A DNA stretch of 64,000 bases, taken from the NCBI GenBank assembly GCA_938009235.1, contig CALLIK010000010.1, forward strand, positions 62,001 through 126,000, given 5' to 3'. The position numbers and the translations under genes were made by a program. The notes under the pieces were generated by a model. The model was not told the DNA's origin. It saw only the letters and a list, made by a program, of their open reading frames with translations, and searched no databases. Position 1 is the first letter of the stretch, and every line of letters starts with the position of its first letter. Below, one piece after another: positions 62,274 to 64,000 of the stretch. The DNA comes from an uncultured Caulobacterales bacterium (GTDB lineage: Bacteria; Pseudomonadota; Alphaproteobacteria; Caulobacterales; Maricaulaceae).

Positions 62274-63905
62274 CTATCCCTTTTTCAGGAAAGAAAGCAT
62301 TGATTTACCGCCACCAGAGAGTCGGCCCTTTTTCGATGTAGCTACATCACTTTTCTGGTTTGTATCATAGCTACCAGTCCGTATCCGGTTCGCTAGATAT
62401 TGAAGCCCTTGAACAGTTTGACCTGCAGTTTTGACCTCGGAAAGCATTTTACCCTCGTTCGTGGCTTCAAAATGGCTATCAGGGTCCCAACCAATCACGA
62501 TATCAGGGTCGGCCCCCACCATCGCGCCGAAATCTTTCACAGAAATCTCTGTCTTTGGAGACATGCCTACACAGTTCAAAATCAAGATTGGCGCAGGGTC
62601 ATTCGGTCGCTGAGACTTCAAGAAATCAATTAAATTTTTGGCATTTCGCATGCCCGCTAAGTCTGGAGTCGCAGTGACAATGACATCATCGACTGACGTC
62701 AAAACATTCGTTGTCCACTCTGTCCAATAATGAGGCATATCGAGAATTGAAAGTGGAGAAATCCCGCGTACAGCATTGACCACGGCTTCATAGCTCTCAG
62801 TATCCATTACGGGTTTCGTATTCAGGGAACCCGATGTTGGTAAGATTGACAATTTTGGCGTGTGACGGATCATTATTCGGTCCATCAAAGTCTCGTCCAA
62901 GCGATCTGGTTCGCCCAAAGCTTCTTCTAGGCCAGACATATTATCATACGAAAAATCTAAACCAGTTGTACCCCAGCTTGCGTCCAAGTCGACCAAAGCC
63001 GTCTCTTGTCCGAGCATTTCTGCCAAGACCCAGGCTGTATTATGCGCAAGTGCAGAGGAACCAACGCCACCTTTAGCTCCAAAAAAGGCTGCGACACGAC
63101 CAACAAATGGCTGCCCCGGGTCGGAATATAGGTCGCCAAGTGTACGAATAACATGCAGCGGGTGAAGGGGTGGAACCAAATAGTCAGAGACCCCTTTGTC
63201 GATTAATTGACGGTAGAGTCGGATATCATTTGCCGCGCCAATCATAACAACCTTCGTTCCCTCGTCACATACGCTGGCGAGTTGCTCTAGTTGGTTAAAT
63301 AGCTCTTCACCGCGCATACCGCTTTCAATCAAGATCAACGAGGGCGTATTTTCTTTATGGTAGAATTCAATCGCAGCTGGCAGGCCGCCCATATAGATTT
63401 TTACATTTGTGCGGCGCATGCGCCAGTCACGTGTCGTTTCATTGATACAATGTGCTGTTTCTTGGCGATCACAAAACGCTTGTATAGAAATTGAAGGTAA
63501 CGGTTTTTCACCAACTTCACGATTGTCGTTCTCTAGTGGTGCATAAGACGGAGCATGTGCAGCTGCACCTAACATAGGATTAGCCGACATCATCGGTGCG
63601 CCAGAGTGTTGAGGCGCAGGTTGTTGATGCATTGGCATTTGTGGCTGAGCCATTTGCGGCTGCATCATTTGCGGCTGAACCATTTGTGGCTGCATCATTG
63701 GCGCCTGCTGCTGCATCACTGGCATCTGCTGTTGAGCCACCTGAGGGTTTGATGCTGCGTAAACAGGGGCTTGTGGCATAGCTTGTACTGCTATTTGTGG
63801 CGGGCTTTGTGGAACGACCTGCGGCATTGGAACGGGTCGCATTTGTGGCGACGCCTGTCCTTGTGCGGGCGGTGTAAAAGGCTGCGGCTGTGTCATCTGT
63901 GTCAT
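62274..63905 (-). CDS. cpaE: Pilus localisation protein CpaE (ParA/MinD-like ATPase)
   Basis: A 543-residue CpaE protein, which positions the Tad pilus machinery at the cell pole in relatives. The N-terminal 130 residues are a Gln/Pro/Met-rich low-complexity region with 15-base DNA repeats. Next is a receiver-like domain ('TPSLILIESGMRGEELFNQL'), then a MinD/ParA-type ATPase with 'AAFFGAKGGVGSSALAHNTA' (deviant Walker A, K-G-G-V-G-S-S), 'TALVDLDASWGTTGLDF' and 'SILDMPHYWTEWTTNVLTSV'. Its start is 63905; cpaF follows after six bases. The low-complexity tract is much longer than in most CpaE proteins. Confidence 0.92.
   Translation of the reverse strand: MTQMTQPQPFTPPAQGQASPQMRPVPMPQVVPQSPPQIAVQAMPQAPVYAASNPQVAQQQMPVMQQQAPMMQPQMVQPQMMQPQMAQPQMPMHQQPAPQHSGAPMMSANPMLGAAAHAPSYAPLENDNREVGEKPLPSISIQAFCDRQETAHCINETTRDWRMRRTNVKIYMGGLPAAIEFYHKENTPSLILIESGMRGEELFNQLEQLASVCDEGTKVVMIGAANDIRLYRQLIDKGVSDYLVPPLHPLHVIRTLGDLYSDPGQPFVGRVAAFFGAKGGVGSSALAHNTAWVLAEMLGQETALVDLDASWGTTGLDFSYDNMSGLEEALGEPDRLDETLMDRIMIRHTPKLSILPTSGSLNTKPVMDTESYEAVVNAVRGISPLSILDMPHYWTEWTTNVLTSVDDVIVTATPDLAGMRNAKNLIDFLKSQRPNDPAPILILNCVGMSPKTEISVKDFGAMVGADPDIVIGWDPDSHFEATNEGKMLSEVKTAGQTVQGLQYLANRIRTGSYDTNQKSDVATSKKGRLSGGGKSMLSFLKKG
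63636..63710. repeat. 15-base tandem repeat in cpaE (about five copies)
   Basis: On the plus strand, units such as CATTTGCGGCTGCAT and CATTTGTGGCTGAGC run head to tail five times from 63636 to 63710, each differing by a few bases; the last copy is the most diverged. Read on the coding strand they give repeated Q-P-Q-M units. Because each unit is five codons, changes in copy number keep the frame. Confidence 0.85.
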
Positions 63906-63943
63906 AACGTCATTTTCGTTTCAGGGATATTGCGCATCAATTT

Positions 63944-64000
63944 CTAATCTTGCTCAACTCTTTGGTCAGTGTTGATCGCGGCAGCTGTCGTGGCACCTTC
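63944..64000 (-). CDS. 3' end of an upstream gene, probably cpaD
   Basis: The last 18 codons of a reading frame entering from the right edge, ending '(E)GATTAAINTDQRVEQD' at a TAG stop at 63944. The cpaE start is 38 bases on. In the usual order cpaB-cpaC-cpaD-cpaE this should be the CpaD pilus lipoprotein, but too little is visible to recognise it. Confidence 0.45.
   Translation of the reverse strand, partial: EGATTAAAINTDQRVEQD

Noticed and set aside
63636-63710. CRISPR-like array
   Set aside because: The repeats are 15 bases, directly adjoining without spacers, and lie in the cpaE coding frame.

Overview
The window looks like chromosomal DNA of a Gram-negative, aerobic alphaproteobacterium, probably from the Hyphomonadaceae/Maricaulales group. 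The grounds are an ECF sigma/ChrR pair, alpha-type dnaX-ybaB-recR next to the SRP RNA gene, a cpa/tad Flp-pilus operon, the propionyl-CoA/methylmalonyl-CoA route, and moderate G+C with compact, often overlapping genes. The genus is inference. I found no tRNA, rRNA, CRISPR array, prophage or recognisable insertion sequence.

Layout. 0-2.2 kb: end of an aldose epimerase gene, then alanine dehydrogenase divergent from an Lrp-type regulator. 2.3-5.5 kb: lptD convergent with ferredoxin-NADP reductase. 5.7-9.1 kb: both methylmalonyl-CoA mutase subunits. 9.1-13.4 kb: App1-type phosphatase, GFA protein, folE, DUF1499 protein, YheT-type hydrolase and a CYTH-like protein. 13.4-14.2 kb: a 786-base stretch without a supported gene. 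14.2-20.2 kb: the propionyl-CoA carboxylase locus, where pccB and pccA are separated by three accessory genes and two partial copies of the pccA 5' end. 20.4-24.9 kb: RND efflux pair. 24.9-29.8 kb: mixed genes ending in a split photolyase with an FAD oxidoreductase. 30-35.1 kb: gap, an atypical ppc and a desaturase. 35.2-37.5 kb: ECF sigma/ChrR-like pair and a secreted protein. 37.7-42.3 kb: a regulator-led, translationally coupled lipid-modification operon with two desaturases. 42.3-54.6 kb: housekeeping genes (rmuC, recR, ggt, ybaB, dnaX, P450, SRP RNA, nudC, pheA, cytochrome c, NlpC/P60). 54.2-57.2 kb: MarR regulator divergent from an acyltransferase, then an M17 aminopeptidase. 57.4-64 kb: tadD convergent with the tadC-tadB-cpaF-cpaE pilus operon, which runs off the right edge.

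How it fits together. PccA/PccB carboxylate propionyl-CoA and MutA/MutB isomerise methylmalonyl-CoA to succinyl-CoA, so a nearly complete propionate route lies in 15 kb (the epimerase is not here). GAPDH and PEPC-family genes give a central-carbon pair. The ECF/ChrR-like system, split photolyase and desaturases are consistent with photo-oxidative stress and membrane remodelling. The Tad genes build an adhesive Flp pilus.

The most unusual structures are the repeated pccA 5' ends, each lying just downstream of an accessory gene, and a desaturase whose C-terminal tail matches that of the unrelated gene before it. Both suggest local duplication that copied the edge of a neighbouring gene.
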